A stretch of 54,857 bases of DNA from CAYJBH01 sp964370825 (GCA_964370825.1 CAYJKY010000022.1:1-54857); one strand, 5' to 3'. Shown: positions 41,752-50,777, counted from the stretch's first letter. Made by a program: numbers and translations. Notes: generated by a model not told the origin, from the sequence alone.

Positions 41752-42870
41752 TTATACTGATATACACACAACCGATGTTGCCGCAATCCCTTCTTTATTA
41801 CCCGTAAACCCGAGTCCCTCCTCGGTGGTTGCCTTTACCGAGACCTGATCCTCAGATACCCCGACAGCCTCGGCGATATTCTTTATCATGTTCGGTATAT
41901 GCGGTGACAGTTTTGGCTGCTGTGCTATCACCGTACTGTCGATATTATTTATGATGTACCCTTTTGCTTTTATGAGCTTTGCAACCTCACAAAGCAACTC
42001 AATGCTATTTGCGCCGAGGTATTTAGCGTCGGTGTCCGGAAAATGCTTGCCTATATCTCCAAGTGCGGCGGCCCCGAGCAGTGCGTCGGAAATCGCGTGG
42101 CAGAGCACGTCGGCATCGGAGTGCCCCAACAGGCCCATATCATGTGGAATATTTACTCCGCCGAGTATAAGTTCTCTACCCTCTACAAGCCTATGAACAT
42201 CATACCCCTGCCCGACCCTCATCGTTTTGCTTCCCCTGTCTTTTACGTCCGTCTCGTTTGTGATTTTTATGTTGCAAACATCACCCTTCGTCATAACTGC
42301 GGTATACCCCGCAAGCTCCATTACCGAGCAATCGTCGGTGACATCGGATAGATTTTCCAGTTCGGCCGCCTTAAGGTAATCCTCACGATAAAAGGTTTGC
42401 GGTGTCTGTACAGCCACAAGATTATTCCTGTTTGGAGTGTACCGAACAAGTTCACCTTCTACCTGCTTTATTGTCTCAACAACCGGCATACAGGGGGCGG
42501 AAATTCTAGCCCTGTCCATAGCCTTTAAGGTATCCTCTATAACACGACCGGTTACAAACGGCCTTGCACCGTCGTGAACCGATACAATCTCACCTTTAGC
42601 AAGGTTAACACCGTTTAACACCGAGTGAAAACGAGTTTCCCCGCCCGTTGTTACAGCGATGGGAAGACCGAAAAGTTCCTTCTCTATCTCGGGGCGATTT
42701 TCACCCGACACAACGATAACTTCATCAAAAAAACCACAGGCTATAATAGCGTCGGTCGACCGCCTGACAACGGATATCCCGTCGATTTTTATCAACATTT
42801 TGTCGCTACCGAAGCGGCTGCTTTTGCCGGCTGCAACTATTACGGCAGAGTGCGTTTTACCGTTGTACAT
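41752..42870 (-). CDS. ispDF: bifunctional IspD/IspF of the MEP isoprenoid pathway
   Basis: 372-aa fusion. The N-terminal CDP-ME synthase (about 5-210) has VIVAAGKSSRFG and VHDGARPFV. The C-terminal MECDP synthase (from 217) has GYDVH metal ligands (Asp224, His226), LGHSDADVLCHAI and the end EGIAATSV. The fused form gives two non-consecutive MEP steps in one chain. ATG 42870 is chosen since GGAGG lies 5 nt before it; an in-frame ATG at 42882 lacks one. It overlaps the preceding gene by 14 nt. Confidence 0.95.
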   Translation of the reverse strand: MYNGKTHSAVIVAAGKSSRFGSDKMLIKIDGISVVRRSTDAIIACGFFDEVIVVSGENRPEIEKELFGLPIAVTTGGETRFHSVLNGVNLAKGEIVSVHDGARPFVTGRVIEDTLKAMDRARISAPCMPVVETIKQVEGELVRYTPNRNNLVAVQTPQTFYREDYLKAAELENLSDVTDDCSVMELAGYTAVMTKGDVCNIKITNETDVKDRGSKTMRVGQGYDVHRLVEGRELILGGVNIPHDMGLLGHSDADVLCHAISDALLGAAALGDIGKHFPDTDAKYLGANSIELLCEVAKLIKAKGYIINNIDSTVIAQQPKLSPHIPNMIKNIAEAVGVSEDQVSVKATTEEGLGFTGNKEGIAATSVVCISV

Positions 42871-43201
42871 GGCCGCCTCCATTCGCTATCGCAACGGCGG
42901 GAAGTGATATTATCAAAGCCAAAACGGTTGCGGCGGGATTAAGTACATCTCGCAGTAAAACCGAGGTTATGACGCAGGATAGGATAACCAAAATTCTTAT
43001 GGCGTAATAAAGTTGCCAGCGGTTGCTGTTCCTTGATGCTATAAAAAGCAGTATATCCGCAACCACAGCGGCTACAAATCCCAGTAGCAGTGCAAATATA
43101 ACCTGTGTAGACATGGCACCGGCTATTGAATAGATAATGCCTATCAAAACTACACCTATTGCGGTGAATATGGTTGCCTTTATCAGCTGTTTCGGTAACA
43201 T
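42857..43201 (-). CDS. small four-helix membrane protein, unknown
   Basis: 114 aa with four predicted membrane helices (about 8-28, 32-56, 66-85, 88-108) and a short basic loop SRNSNRWQLYYA after helix 2. The layout recalls ATP-synthase subunit I (AtpI)-like proteins, but no atp gene is near, so this is only a resemblance. First gene of the eight-gene operon; its stop region contains the ribosome site of ispDF. Function not known. Confidence 0.65.
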   Translation of the reverse strand: MLPKQLIKATIFTAIGVVLIGIIYSIAGAMSTQVIFALLLGFVAAVVADILLFIASRNSNRWQLYYAIRILVILSCVITSVLLRDVLNPAATVLALIISLPAVAIANGGGHVQR

Positions 43202-43234
43202 GTAAAACCTATTGCGTATACGACCTCATGTTAT

Positions 43235-43263
43235 AATTTACACTAAAAAAAGCAAAATGTCAA
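43235..43263 (-). promoter_or_regulatory. promoter of the ispDF-cdaA-cdaR-recJ-relA-hemZ operon
   Basis: Minus-strand perfect TTGACA (43258-43263), 17-bp spacer, TAAATT (43235-43240), about 35 bp before the first gene. No other terminator or strong promoter was seen before 33528. Confidence 0.7.
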
Positions 43264-43354
43264 GGGCTGTAAGGCAATGTATACAGGATATCAGTTTTTC
43301 ATCGAGATGACCGGATGAATATCCTGAGGCCATCAAAAAAAACATAATAATTAG

Positions 43355-43383
43355 TTTACACGGTTGAAAATATATGGTATAAT
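43355..43383 (+). promoter_or_regulatory. promoter of the c-di-GMP gene pair
   Basis: TTTACA (43355-43360), 17-bp spacer, TATAAT (43378-43383) with extended -10 TGG. Divergent from the promoter at 43235-43263, 90 bp apart. Confidence 0.75.
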
Positions 43384-43410
43384 AAATGTATATACATTAT
43401 AGGGTGGTAG

Positions 43411-45297
43411 ATGTCTGATTCAATCGTACAAACGTTATTTCCAGAGGACCAAAAGCATTTTTGGCACACAAATGCCATGTTTATCTGTAGGCAGGACCCT
43501 GATTATACCTTTGTAAAGGTTAATTCGGTATGCCTTAAGTTGCTTGGGTATACCCGCAAGGAGCTATTGCTCCGCTATGCCAACCAAGCAATGAAACTAA
43601 TACATCCCGAGGATAGGGAAAAAAGTCGATTTTCCGTTGCAAAGGCAGCGGAAAATGCGGGCGAACGTGTTTTTAAGGTAAATTTAAGAATTAACTCCAA
43701 AAAGAACAGCTATTATATGGTGGAGTTTATAGGCAGGCTATACGAGGAGAATGGTGAAAAGTTGATTGCCGTTGCCGTAGGTAGCGGAATACGTCAAATG
43801 CATGTTGTATCCGAGATGCAAAGCTTTGAGGATTTTATTCACAAGGTGCAAAACCTTACCGAGGACAATTTTTTTGAATACGATATCATCAATGACATAA
43901 TGGTGTGCTCCGGAATGTTTACCGAGCGCTTTGAACTACCGCAGGTTATAAACAACTTTTCTAGCCTCATAAGAACCGGGGCATTGGTCGACGATGTCAG
44001 CCGTTTAGATGTAAGCAGCAAACAGCTTTTTTTAACAAACGGCGAAACGGTTTCAAAAAAAATAAAGCTTAACGATAATAAAAACAACAGCTACTGGTAC
44101 ATGGTTCACTACCGAGTCTATTCTGACGACTCGGGTCGTCCGATAAAGGCCATAGGCAAGATGAACGATATAACACCACAGCAAAACGAGATAGAAGCAC
44201 TCACAAAGCTCTCGGAGACCGATCACCTCACCGGGCTTTATAATCGTGTGTCGGCAGAACATCTTATAAAGGAGTCGCTACAAAACCGTAGGGGCGGCGA
44301 TGGCACAGGGCACACCCTTATGATTATAGACATTGACAATTTCAAGGAGGTTAACGACTCCATAGGCCATATGTACGGAGACACTGTGCTTACCCTTCTC
44401 TCGGACAGTTTAAAGGAAATTTTCCGCTCTAACGACATAATAGGCAGGCTTGGTGGGGATGAATTTTTTGTATTTATTAAAAATTGCGACGACAACGAGG
44501 TGATAGCAGAAAAGGCTGAGGAGGTATGCACGGCATTTCGCAACACCTACTCCGAAATGGGAGCACCGGTGAAAATTTCTGCAAGTGTCGGCATAGCGAA
44601 AATGCCGGAACATGGGGTAGATTTTGAGACGCTTTACGGATGTGCCGATATCGCCCTTTATAATATAAAGGCAAAAGGAAAGGATGGTTTTGCCATATTT
44701 GACCAGAACATGGGTAAAACCACATATGTTTCTAATCGAACCGAGCTTGACAGCGAAAAGTCTACAATGCTTTCGTTAAATCACAGCTTATTAGACGTTA
44801 TATTCATGATGCTTAGAGAGTGTAAGGACATATCCGTTATGCTCCCCGCAGTGCTTAAGCTTTTGGTGGATAAGTTTAATTTCAGCAAAGGGCAAATCTA
44901 TGAGTTAGACGCCTCAAAATCTATGCTAACCAAGACCTTCAGTTGGGATAATACCGCTATATTCGGAGAGAACAACATTCCCGATACTCGCTCCTATGAA
45001 GAGATGAAAAATTTAGTTAAAATACTTCTTAAAGATAAAATTTTTATAATGAACCAAATCAACGATATCGCCAAAGGTACGGAACGAGAGATGGTAGTCG
45101 CCGCTGAGGTGAAGTCCATGTTGGCATACCCTATAATATCAAAAGGTGAGTTCTGCGGGTTTATTTCCTTTTTAGACACCGAGAGAGAGCGAAGTTTTGA
45201 GATGAATATGGTTGAGAACCTTGAATCAATCAGCGGAATAATATCTACTTTTATTATGAATTTACGGCTCGAGGAAATGATAAAAAACAACATATAG
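43411..45297 (+). CDS. cytosolic diguanylate cyclase, PAS-PAS-GGDEF-GAF
   Basis: 628 aa without membrane segments. PAS 1 (about 15-130, FVKVNSVCLKLLGYTRKEL), PAS 2 (about 150-255), GGDEF domain (about 262-425) and a GAF-like C-terminal domain (about 450-625). The active site GGDEF is intact (348-352, GRLGGDEFFVF). The product-inhibition I-site RSND (339-342) is at the right distance, so the cyclase is probably feedback-inhibited. The GAF after the GGDEF is an unusual order. AGGGTGG precedes the ATG. A phosphodiesterase gene follows 26 nt later in the same unit. Confidence 0.9.
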   Translation: MSDSIVQTLFPEDQKHFWHTNAMFICRQDPDYTFVKVNSVCLKLLGYTRKELLLRYANQAMKLIHPEDREKSRFSVAKAAENAGERVFKVNLRINSKKNSYYMVEFIGRLYEENGEKLIAVAVGSGIRQMHVVSEMQSFEDFIHKVQNLTEDNFFEYDIINDIMVCSGMFTERFELPQVINNFSSLIRTGALVDDVSRLDVSSKQLFLTNGETVSKKIKLNDNKNNSYWYMVHYRVYSDDSGRPIKAIGKMNDITPQQNEIEALTKLSETDHLTGLYNRVSAEHLIKESLQNRRGGDGTGHTLMIIDIDNFKEVNDSIGHMYGDTVLTLLSDSLKEIFRSNDIIGRLGGDEFFVFIKNCDDNEVIAEKAEEVCTAFRNTYSEMGAPVKISASVGIAKMPEHGVDFETLYGCADIALYNIKAKGKDGFAIFDQNMGKTTYVSNRTELDSEKSTMLSLNHSLLDVIFMMLRECKDISVMLPAVLKLLVDKFNFSKGQIYELDASKSMLTKTFSWDNTAIFGENNIPDTRSYEEMKNLVKILLKDKIFIMNQINDIAKGTEREMVVAAEVKSMLAYPIISKGEFCGFISFLDTERERSFEMNMVENLESISGIISTFIMNLRLEEMIKNNI

Positions 45298-45323
45298 ATG
45301 TCTCTGTTACTTAGGTGAAATAA

Positions 45324-47564
45324 ATGAAGGTATATAAGCATAAGAGGACACATGTAAGGCTAATAGCATTTATATTTGCATCCATCATTCTGGTTGTGGC
45401 GGTAATACTGTTTTACAATATGTATATCGAAGAAAAGGTAGAAGAACTTTCCGACAGAAATACCAGGCAGATGGTGGAATATAATGCCGATTTTTTCAGA
45501 GAAAAGTTTGAGGCTGACACCCATTTACTTGAGACCGTGGCACCACTCCTTCCGGTATCGGATAACCTACGTTATGTTGATTTTGATTCGGAGGAGTACC
45601 AAGCTTTATCTCTGAGTTTTGACTATATTATGATTATTGACCCGGAAGGATATGCGATAGGAAGTGACTCGGCTGTAGTTGATGACCTTTCGGGACGAGA
45701 ATATTTTCAAAAAGCTATGAACGGGGAAACTACTGTCAGTAAACCTATAGTTTCTGCATTTGATAACACCGCAACCGTAATTATAGCAACCCCCATGATT
45801 ATTGATGGTGACACAGTCGGTGTCATTGCAGGCTTTATATATTTAACAACGCTCGACGAAATGTTTGGGGATTCCATCGAAGGGATGACCGCAAATCTTA
45901 TACTCGATTCAGAGGGGAATATAATTGCAAACGGTGAAAAAACCGACGGCTTCAAGCCGATGACTAACTTTTATTACTCTCTTGATAAGAAAGGCGATAT
46001 AAATTCACCCGAGGCAGAGCAGCTGCAAAATGATATTACCTTTGGTATTCCCGGAGAAACACTTATAGAGCTTGACGGTGAGATGTATCGATTAATATAT
46101 ACATCGGTCGGCGTCAAGGATTGGATGATACTGTCGGTAATTCCGCAATCGGTAATAAGCTCAACCACCGAAGATATTTATATAGTAACTGCGATTGTAT
46201 CGATAATCAACGTGATTGTAGTAGGTTTTTTCGGTATGATTATTAATTCTTCTCAACGTAAAAATCTTGAAAAGATATCTGAAATCGCCTATATTTCCGA
46301 CCTAACTCAAATAAATACAATTGCAAAATTCAAGCTGGATGCGGTGCCGTTTACAAGGGTTAACAGCGGCAAGAGTTTTCTGCTTATTCAGTTTGATATA
46401 GAAAACTTCAGGCTGGTAAACGAAACTCTCGGAACAGACGAGGGAGACAAGGTTCTGGTCAACATGGCAAAGGCCATGAACTACGGTGAACCGAGCAGCT
46501 GCCTTTATGCGCACCTGCACAATGACGAATTTGTTATCCTGGTTGCATATTCCAACGAGAACTTAATAAAATATTGGCGTGATGAGTATGTTGAAAGGTT
46601 GTATAAAAACCTGGGCGAGAGCTTTAGCTACAAGCTAAAAATAATTGCCGGCTACTACTACATAAACCACTTTGAAGGAGCCAAGCTTGACAGCTACCTC
46701 GAAAAGGTAAACATCGCACACCGCCGCGCCAAATCGACAAACTCTCTGCTCAGCGTTTATTCTGACGAACTTCTGTCCGATGCGGTGAAAAATAAAGAGA
46801 TCGAAAACCGCATGGAGTCTGCGCTTGCAAACGATGAGTTCATAATGGTGTTACAGCCTGAACTCGGGCTTACCTCCGGAAAAATGGTTGCCGCCGAAGC
46901 TCTGGTTCGCTGGCAAAGTCCGGACGGCCCGATGAGACCGGATGAGTTTATACCTCTTTTCGAGCAGAACGGATTTATAATTAAGCTGGACATGTATATG
47001 TTTGAACAGGCATGTATTTATTTAGCAAACTGGATAGAGTCCGGTCGCGAACCGTTTACAATTTCGGTTAATTTTTCGAGAAACCATCTGTACTCCATCG
47101 ACTTTGAAAAAAAATTGTTGAGAAAATGTGAGGAATACAATGTCAAACCTGAATATCTCGGAGTAGAAATTACCGAGAGCAGTATGCTAAACAGCGAGGA
47201 TGAGCTGTCAGAGCTCATGAACCGATTACAAAGCAATGGCTTTAAAGTTCTGATGGATGATTTCGGTTCCGGATACAGTTCGCTCGGACTTTTAAAAAAT
47301 ACGCCGGTGGATATTTTAAAGCTAGATCGTAGCTTCTTTACCAACTCGGAAAATCGTGAACGTGGCTTTGCTGTAGTGAGAAACGTTATACGGCTCTCCA
47401 AGGATCTAAAAATAGTTACCATCGCCGAGGGCGTGGAAACACTTGAGGATCTTAATAGATTAAAGGATGTGGGATGTGATGTGATACAGGGTTACTACTA
47501 CGCAAAGCCCATGTCTAAGGAGGCGTTCAAAAAATTCTATGACAGTGACGCAAGCAAAATATAA
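45324..47564 (+). CDS. membrane c-di-GMP phosphodiesterase, Cache-(degenerate GGDEF)-EAL
   Basis: 746 aa. TM1 (12-34), extracytoplasmic Cache sensor (about 38-280), TM2 (286-308), a GGDEF domain whose site is HNDEF (399-403) and thus probably inactive, and an EAL domain with all key residues: AEALVRW (EAL 525-527), SVNFS, GVEITES (Glu615), MDDFGSGYSS (645-646), ILKLD (Lys666), AEGVET (Glu702) and IQGYYY. Predicted to hydrolyse c-di-GMP in response to an external ligand. AGGTGA precedes the start. Confidence 0.92.
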   Translation: MKVYKHKRTHVRLIAFIFASIILVVAVILFYNMYIEEKVEELSDRNTRQMVEYNADFFREKFEADTHLLETVAPLLPVSDNLRYVDFDSEEYQALSLSFDYIMIIDPEGYAIGSDSAVVDDLSGREYFQKAMNGETTVSKPIVSAFDNTATVIIATPMIIDGDTVGVIAGFIYLTTLDEMFGDSIEGMTANLILDSEGNIIANGEKTDGFKPMTNFYYSLDKKGDINSPEAEQLQNDITFGIPGETLIELDGEMYRLIYTSVGVKDWMILSVIPQSVISSTTEDIYIVTAIVSIINVIVVGFFGMIINSSQRKNLEKISEIAYISDLTQINTIAKFKLDAVPFTRVNSGKSFLLIQFDIENFRLVNETLGTDEGDKVLVNMAKAMNYGEPSSCLYAHLHNDEFVILVAYSNENLIKYWRDEYVERLYKNLGESFSYKLKIIAGYYYINHFEGAKLDSYLEKVNIAHRRAKSTNSLLSVYSDELLSDAVKNKEIENRMESALANDEFIMVLQPELGLTSGKMVAAEALVRWQSPDGPMRPDEFIPLFEQNGFIIKLDMYMFEQACIYLANWIESGREPFTISVNFSRNHLYSIDFEKKLLRKCEEYNVKPEYLGVEITESSMLNSEDELSELMNRLQSNGFKVLMDDFGSGYSSLGLLKNTPVDILKLDRSFFTNSENRERGFAVVRNVIRLSKDLKIVTIAEGVETLEDLNRLKDVGCDVIQGYYYAKPMSKEAFKKFYDSDASKI

Positions 47565-47567
47565 TCA

Positions 47568-47586
47568 TTCAAGTTGAACTACTATA
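47568..47586. repeat. 19-bp dispersed repeat, copy 2
   Basis: TTCAAGTTGAACTACTATA, identical to 31126-31144, beginning 4 nt after the phosphodiesterase stop. It continues into the palindrome ACTATATAGT. Confidence 0.6.
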
Positions 47587-47669
47587 TAGTCAAAATCTTG
47601 GTCTCGCCGTAGCCTTACACCGAGGAGAAACGGCTGGAACGAGATCGAAAAAAATAATCATCAAAATGC

Positions 47670-47698
47670 TTGCATTGATTGGCATATTGTGATATAAT
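47670..47698 (+). promoter_or_regulatory. promoter of rpsB-tsf
   Basis: Perfect TATAAT (47693-47698) with extended -10 TGA; TTGCAT (47670-47675) 17 bp upstream. Confidence 0.75.
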
Positions 47699-47704
47699 GT
47701 ATTG

Positions 47705-47829
47705 GCGACTGACATAGGGTCGGTCATAACGTAAACAGACGGTTCTTTTGTGCTGTTTTGTACAGTTGTCGTCTGTTGAGAGCAACCGTTTGGATTAACA
47801 CCTAACGGTTAAACGAAAGGAAAGAAAAA
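47705..47829 (+). promoter_or_regulatory. structured rpsB leader RNA
   Basis: About 125-nt leader. Hairpin 1 is AACAGACG (47734-47741) / CGTCTGTT (47770-47777) with inner CTGT/ACAG. Hairpin 2 is AACCGTT (47784-47790) / AACGGTT (47804-47810), ending 3-4 nt before the ribosome-site purines. ACGGTT (47739-47744) could instead pair with AACCGT of hairpin 2, an exclusive alternative. Probably S2-dependent autoregulation; no match to a specific class could be verified. Confidence 0.5.
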
Positions 47830-48558
47830 ATGCCAACAATTTCAATGAAACAGCTATTAGAGGCGGGCGTGCATTTCGGACATCAAACACGTCGCTGGAA
47901 TCCGAAGATGAAAAGATATATCTTCGGTGCACGTAACGGAATCTACATTGTAGATCTGTCCAAAACGGTAAAACTGCTGGAAACTGCACTTAACTTTGTG
48001 CGTGACACAGCTACCGATGGCGGAAGCATCCTGTTTGTGGGAACAAAAAAGCAGGCCGGAGACAGCATTCGTGAGGAAGCAGAGCGTTGCGGAATGCATT
48101 TTGTAAATGCTCGCTGGCTCGGTGGTATGTTAACCAACTTCAGAACCATCCGTCACCGTATCGATCGTTTAGAGCAGCTTCGCAGAATGGAGACAGAAGG
48201 TACATTTGATCTTCTGCCGAAAAAAGAGGTTATTAAACTTCAGCTGGAGATAGAGAAGTTAGAAAAATTCCTTGGCGGTGTTAAAAAGATGGATCGCCTA
48301 CCTGCTGCACTGTTTATTGTAGATAGCAAAAAGGAGCATATTGCGGTTGCCGAAGCACGTAAGCTCGGTATCCCGATTGTTGCTATCGTGGACACCAACT
48401 GTGATCCGGACGAGATAGACTATGTAATTCCCGGCAACGACGATGCCATTCGTGCCGTTAAGCTTATTGCCGGTGCAGTTGCCGATGCCGTTATAGAGGG
48501 TCGTGGCGGCGCCGTAGAAGAGGAAGAAACCGAGGCAGCAGCCGAGGATAACGAATAA
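47830..48558 (+). CDS. rpsB: 30S ribosomal protein S2
   Basis: 242 aa. Signature regions: ISMKQLLEAGVHFGHQTRRW, MKRYIFGARNGIYIVDL, NARWLGGMLTNFRTI and the C-terminal half with PIVAIVDTNCDPD and YVIPGNDDAIRAV. The tail is acidic. AAAGGAAAG precedes the ATG. Co-transcribed with tsf, the conserved bacterial pair. Confidence 0.98.
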   Translation: MPTISMKQLLEAGVHFGHQTRRWNPKMKRYIFGARNGIYIVDLSKTVKLLETALNFVRDTATDGGSILFVGTKKQAGDSIREEAERCGMHFVNARWLGGMLTNFRTIRHRIDRLEQLRRMETEGTFDLLPKKEVIKLQLEIEKLEKFLGGVKKMDRLPAALFIVDSKKEHIAVAEARKLGIPIVAIVDTNCDPDEIDYVIPGNDDAIRAVKLIAGAVADAVIEGRGGAVEEEETEAAAEDNE

Positions 48559-48582
48559 GTTTGTAGGAAAGGAAGATATAAA

Positions 48583-49491
48583 ATGGCTTTTACAGCACAG
48601 GATGTTAAGGAACTGCGTGAGCGTACCGGCTGTGGTATGATGGACTGCAAAAAGGCTCTTACCGAAGCAGGTGGAGATATGGAAAAGGCGATGGATAACC
48701 TTCGTGAGAAGGGCTTAGCCGCCGCCGCTAAAAAGGCAGACAGAATTGCCGCCGAGGGTATGGTTTATGCCTGTTCGGACATTGCCAATAAGATGGGTGT
48801 TATTATCGAGGTTAACAGCGAGACCGACTTTGTTGCAAAAAATGAAGCTTTCCGCACCTTTGTTGCCGACCTTGCAGGCGTTGTAGCCAAGGAAAACCCG
48901 GCAGATGTTGAGACCCTAATGACACTTAACATGGGTGACGGCACAGTTGAGGCCGCACTACAGGATAAAATTCTTGTTATCGGCGAGAACATGAAAATTC
49001 GTCGTTTTGAGCGCTACGAGGGCGTTTCGGTTGCTTACATTCACGGTGGCGGAACACATGCCGTTCTTGTTAACTTTAATGCCGACGACAGCGTAGCCGC
49101 AAAACCGGAATTCGAGAGTTTCGGTCGTGACGTTGCAATGCAGATTGCAGCAGCAAATCCGCAGTATCTAAAACCCGCCGATGTGCCGGCAGAGATTTTA
49201 GAGCACGAAAAAGAAATCCTCATGGCACAGGCTGTTAACGAGGGGAAACCTAAGGAAATTGCCGAGAAGATGGTTACCGGTCGTATCAAGAAGTATTACA
49301 AGGAATTCTGCCTGTTAGAGCAGGAGTTCGTAAAGGATCCCGACGTCACCGTTTCCGGTTATGTCGCTAACACCGCAAAGGCACTCGGTGGAAATATCGA
49401 GATTACAAGCTTTGTTCGTTTTGAAAAGGGCGAAGGCCTCGAAAAACGTCAGGACAACTTTGCCGAAGAGGTAATGGGACAGATAAAGTAA
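48583..49491 (+). CDS. tsf: translation elongation factor Ts
   Basis: 302-aa nucleotide-exchange factor for EF-Tu. The N-terminal UBA-like domain reads VKELRERTGCGMMDCKKAL, followed by the core EF-Tu-contact motif ETDFVAKNEAFRTF and the coiled dimer part. Length is normal. It lies 24 nt after rpsB with GGAAAGGAAG as ribosome site, and the operon ends in a strong terminator. Confidence 0.98.
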   Translation: MAFTAQDVKELRERTGCGMMDCKKALTEAGGDMEKAMDNLREKGLAAAAKKADRIAAEGMVYACSDIANKMGVIIEVNSETDFVAKNEAFRTFVADLAGVVAKENPADVETLMTLNMGDGTVEAALQDKILVIGENMKIRRFERYEGVSVAYIHGGGTHAVLVNFNADDSVAAKPEFESFGRDVAMQIAAANPQYLKPADVPAEILEHEKEILMAQAVNEGKPKEIAEKMVTGRIKKYYKEFCLLEQEFVKDPDVTVSGYVANTAKALGGNIEITSFVRFEKGEGLEKRQDNFAEEVMGQIK

Positions 49492-49512
49492 AATCTGTTA
49501 ATATAATCCGAT

Positions 49513-49563
49513 AAACACAACCCGAAGTTTTGCCACCGTGTAGAATTTTCGGGTTGTGTTTTT
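49513..49563 (+). terminator. terminator of rpsB-tsf
   Basis: 14-bp perfect stem AAACACAACCCGAA (49513-49526) / TTCGGGTTGTGTTT (49548-49561), 21-nt loop, T-run to 49563. Confidence 0.9.
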
Positions 49564-49590
49564 AACACTACAAAATTTTAAGGAGTAATC

Positions 49591-50733
49591 ATGACTAAGA
49601 AACCATGCCCAAACTACCTTATCGCATATAAAGAACTATGGGAAAAGGACCCCAAGGCGGCAAATCTTGAATGGTGGAAAAATGCTAAATTCGGCATGTT
49701 CATCCACTATGGATTGTACTCCTTCACCGATACCGACGGCCATGCAAATGAATGGGCATTGTTTTATCAAAAAATTCCGCTTGATAGGTATGCCAGATTT
49801 AAGGATTCATTTACCGCCCACAACTTTGATGTCGAGGCGATTACCGACCTTGCGATTGAATGTGGAATGAGCTATATAAATCTTGTGTGTTGTCATCATG
49901 ACAGCTTCTGCCTGTGGGATAGCAAAGCAGAGCCTTTCAACAGCATGAACTCAGCCGCAAAAAGAAATATAGTCAAGGAGCTTGCCGACGCATGTGACCG
50001 TAAGGGGCTCGGCTTTTTTACCTACTACACATTTGCGGTAAACTGGAAACACCCCTACTATCTTAACACCTCCGACTTTGCATTGGCAAGACCGCACTAT
50101 GATGAAAAGCCGAAGGAATACCTCTACAGCAAGCCGGAGGATTTAAATCACTATGTGGATTATATTCTAAAGTGCATGGAGGAATTGTTGCTCGACTGCG
50201 GCACCACCGCCGGGATATGGCTGGATTTGATAATGGCATTTTATGCCCTTCGTGATCTTGGTCATTTCGATATAGAGGCTATATATGCAAGACTGCGTGA
50301 GATAAGGCCGGATGCACTTATCGCCTGGAAACAGGGTGCAACCGGCACCGAGGATTTTGCAACACCGGAACAGCATTTCCATTCGCTTGAAGGACGAGTG
50401 AGGGAGATGTACGGCGATGAAGCGGCACTGCACCACCGAGGTGTTTGGGAAAAAAACAAGGTGAAGCACAACGAGATATGTGCTACCGTACAAAATAAAA
50501 GCTGGGCTTTTTCCGCATATGACGGACAGAAAACCCCGGAGTACTGCTACGAACTGCTTGGACATGCCGCTAAAAACAACGCAAACCTACTGTTAAATGT
50601 AGGGCCTCTTTCGGATGGTTCGATATCTCCGATACAGACGGACATTTTAAGAGCGGTCGGCAAAATGATAAAGGAAAAGGGCTACCCCACCACCGGTGAC
50701 ATTAACACCGAAAGCACAGGGTTGCCTGAATAA
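49591..50733 (+). CDS. alpha-L-fucosidase, GH29
   Basis: 380-aa intracellular GH29 enzyme releasing L-fucose from glycans. No signal peptide. TIM-barrel motifs: AKFGMFIHYGLYSF near the N-terminus, NLVCCHHDSFCLWDS, the nucleophile region GTTAGIWLDLIM (Asp212), and TGTEDFATPEQ. It ends just after the catalytic domain, lacking the C-terminal beta domain of longer family members. TAAGGAG precedes the ATG by 9 nt. The weak hairpin AAAATCGC/GCGATTTT (50732-50750) after its stop has no T-run beyond the stem, so read-through to the MATE gene is likely. Confidence 0.92.
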   Translation: MTKKPCPNYLIAYKELWEKDPKAANLEWWKNAKFGMFIHYGLYSFTDTDGHANEWALFYQKIPLDRYARFKDSFTAHNFDVEAITDLAIECGMSYINLVCCHHDSFCLWDSKAEPFNSMNSAAKRNIVKELADACDRKGLGFFTYYTFAVNWKHPYYLNTSDFALARPHYDEKPKEYLYSKPEDLNHYVDYILKCMEELLLDCGTTAGIWLDLIMAFYALRDLGHFDIEAIYARLREIRPDALIAWKQGATGTEDFATPEQHFHSLEGRVREMYGDEAALHHRGVWEKNKVKHNEICATVQNKSWAFSAYDGQKTPEYCYELLGHAAKNNANLLLNVGPLSDGSISPIQTDILRAVGKMIKEKGYPTTGDINTESTGLPE

Positions 50734-50777
50734 AATCGCAGTGCGATTTTAAGCTAATTAATAACAACAGGTGATAA

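Noticed and set aside
50732..50750. Terminator between alpha-fucosidase and MATE genes
   Set aside because: 8-bp stem but no T-run beyond the stem; not listed as a terminator.
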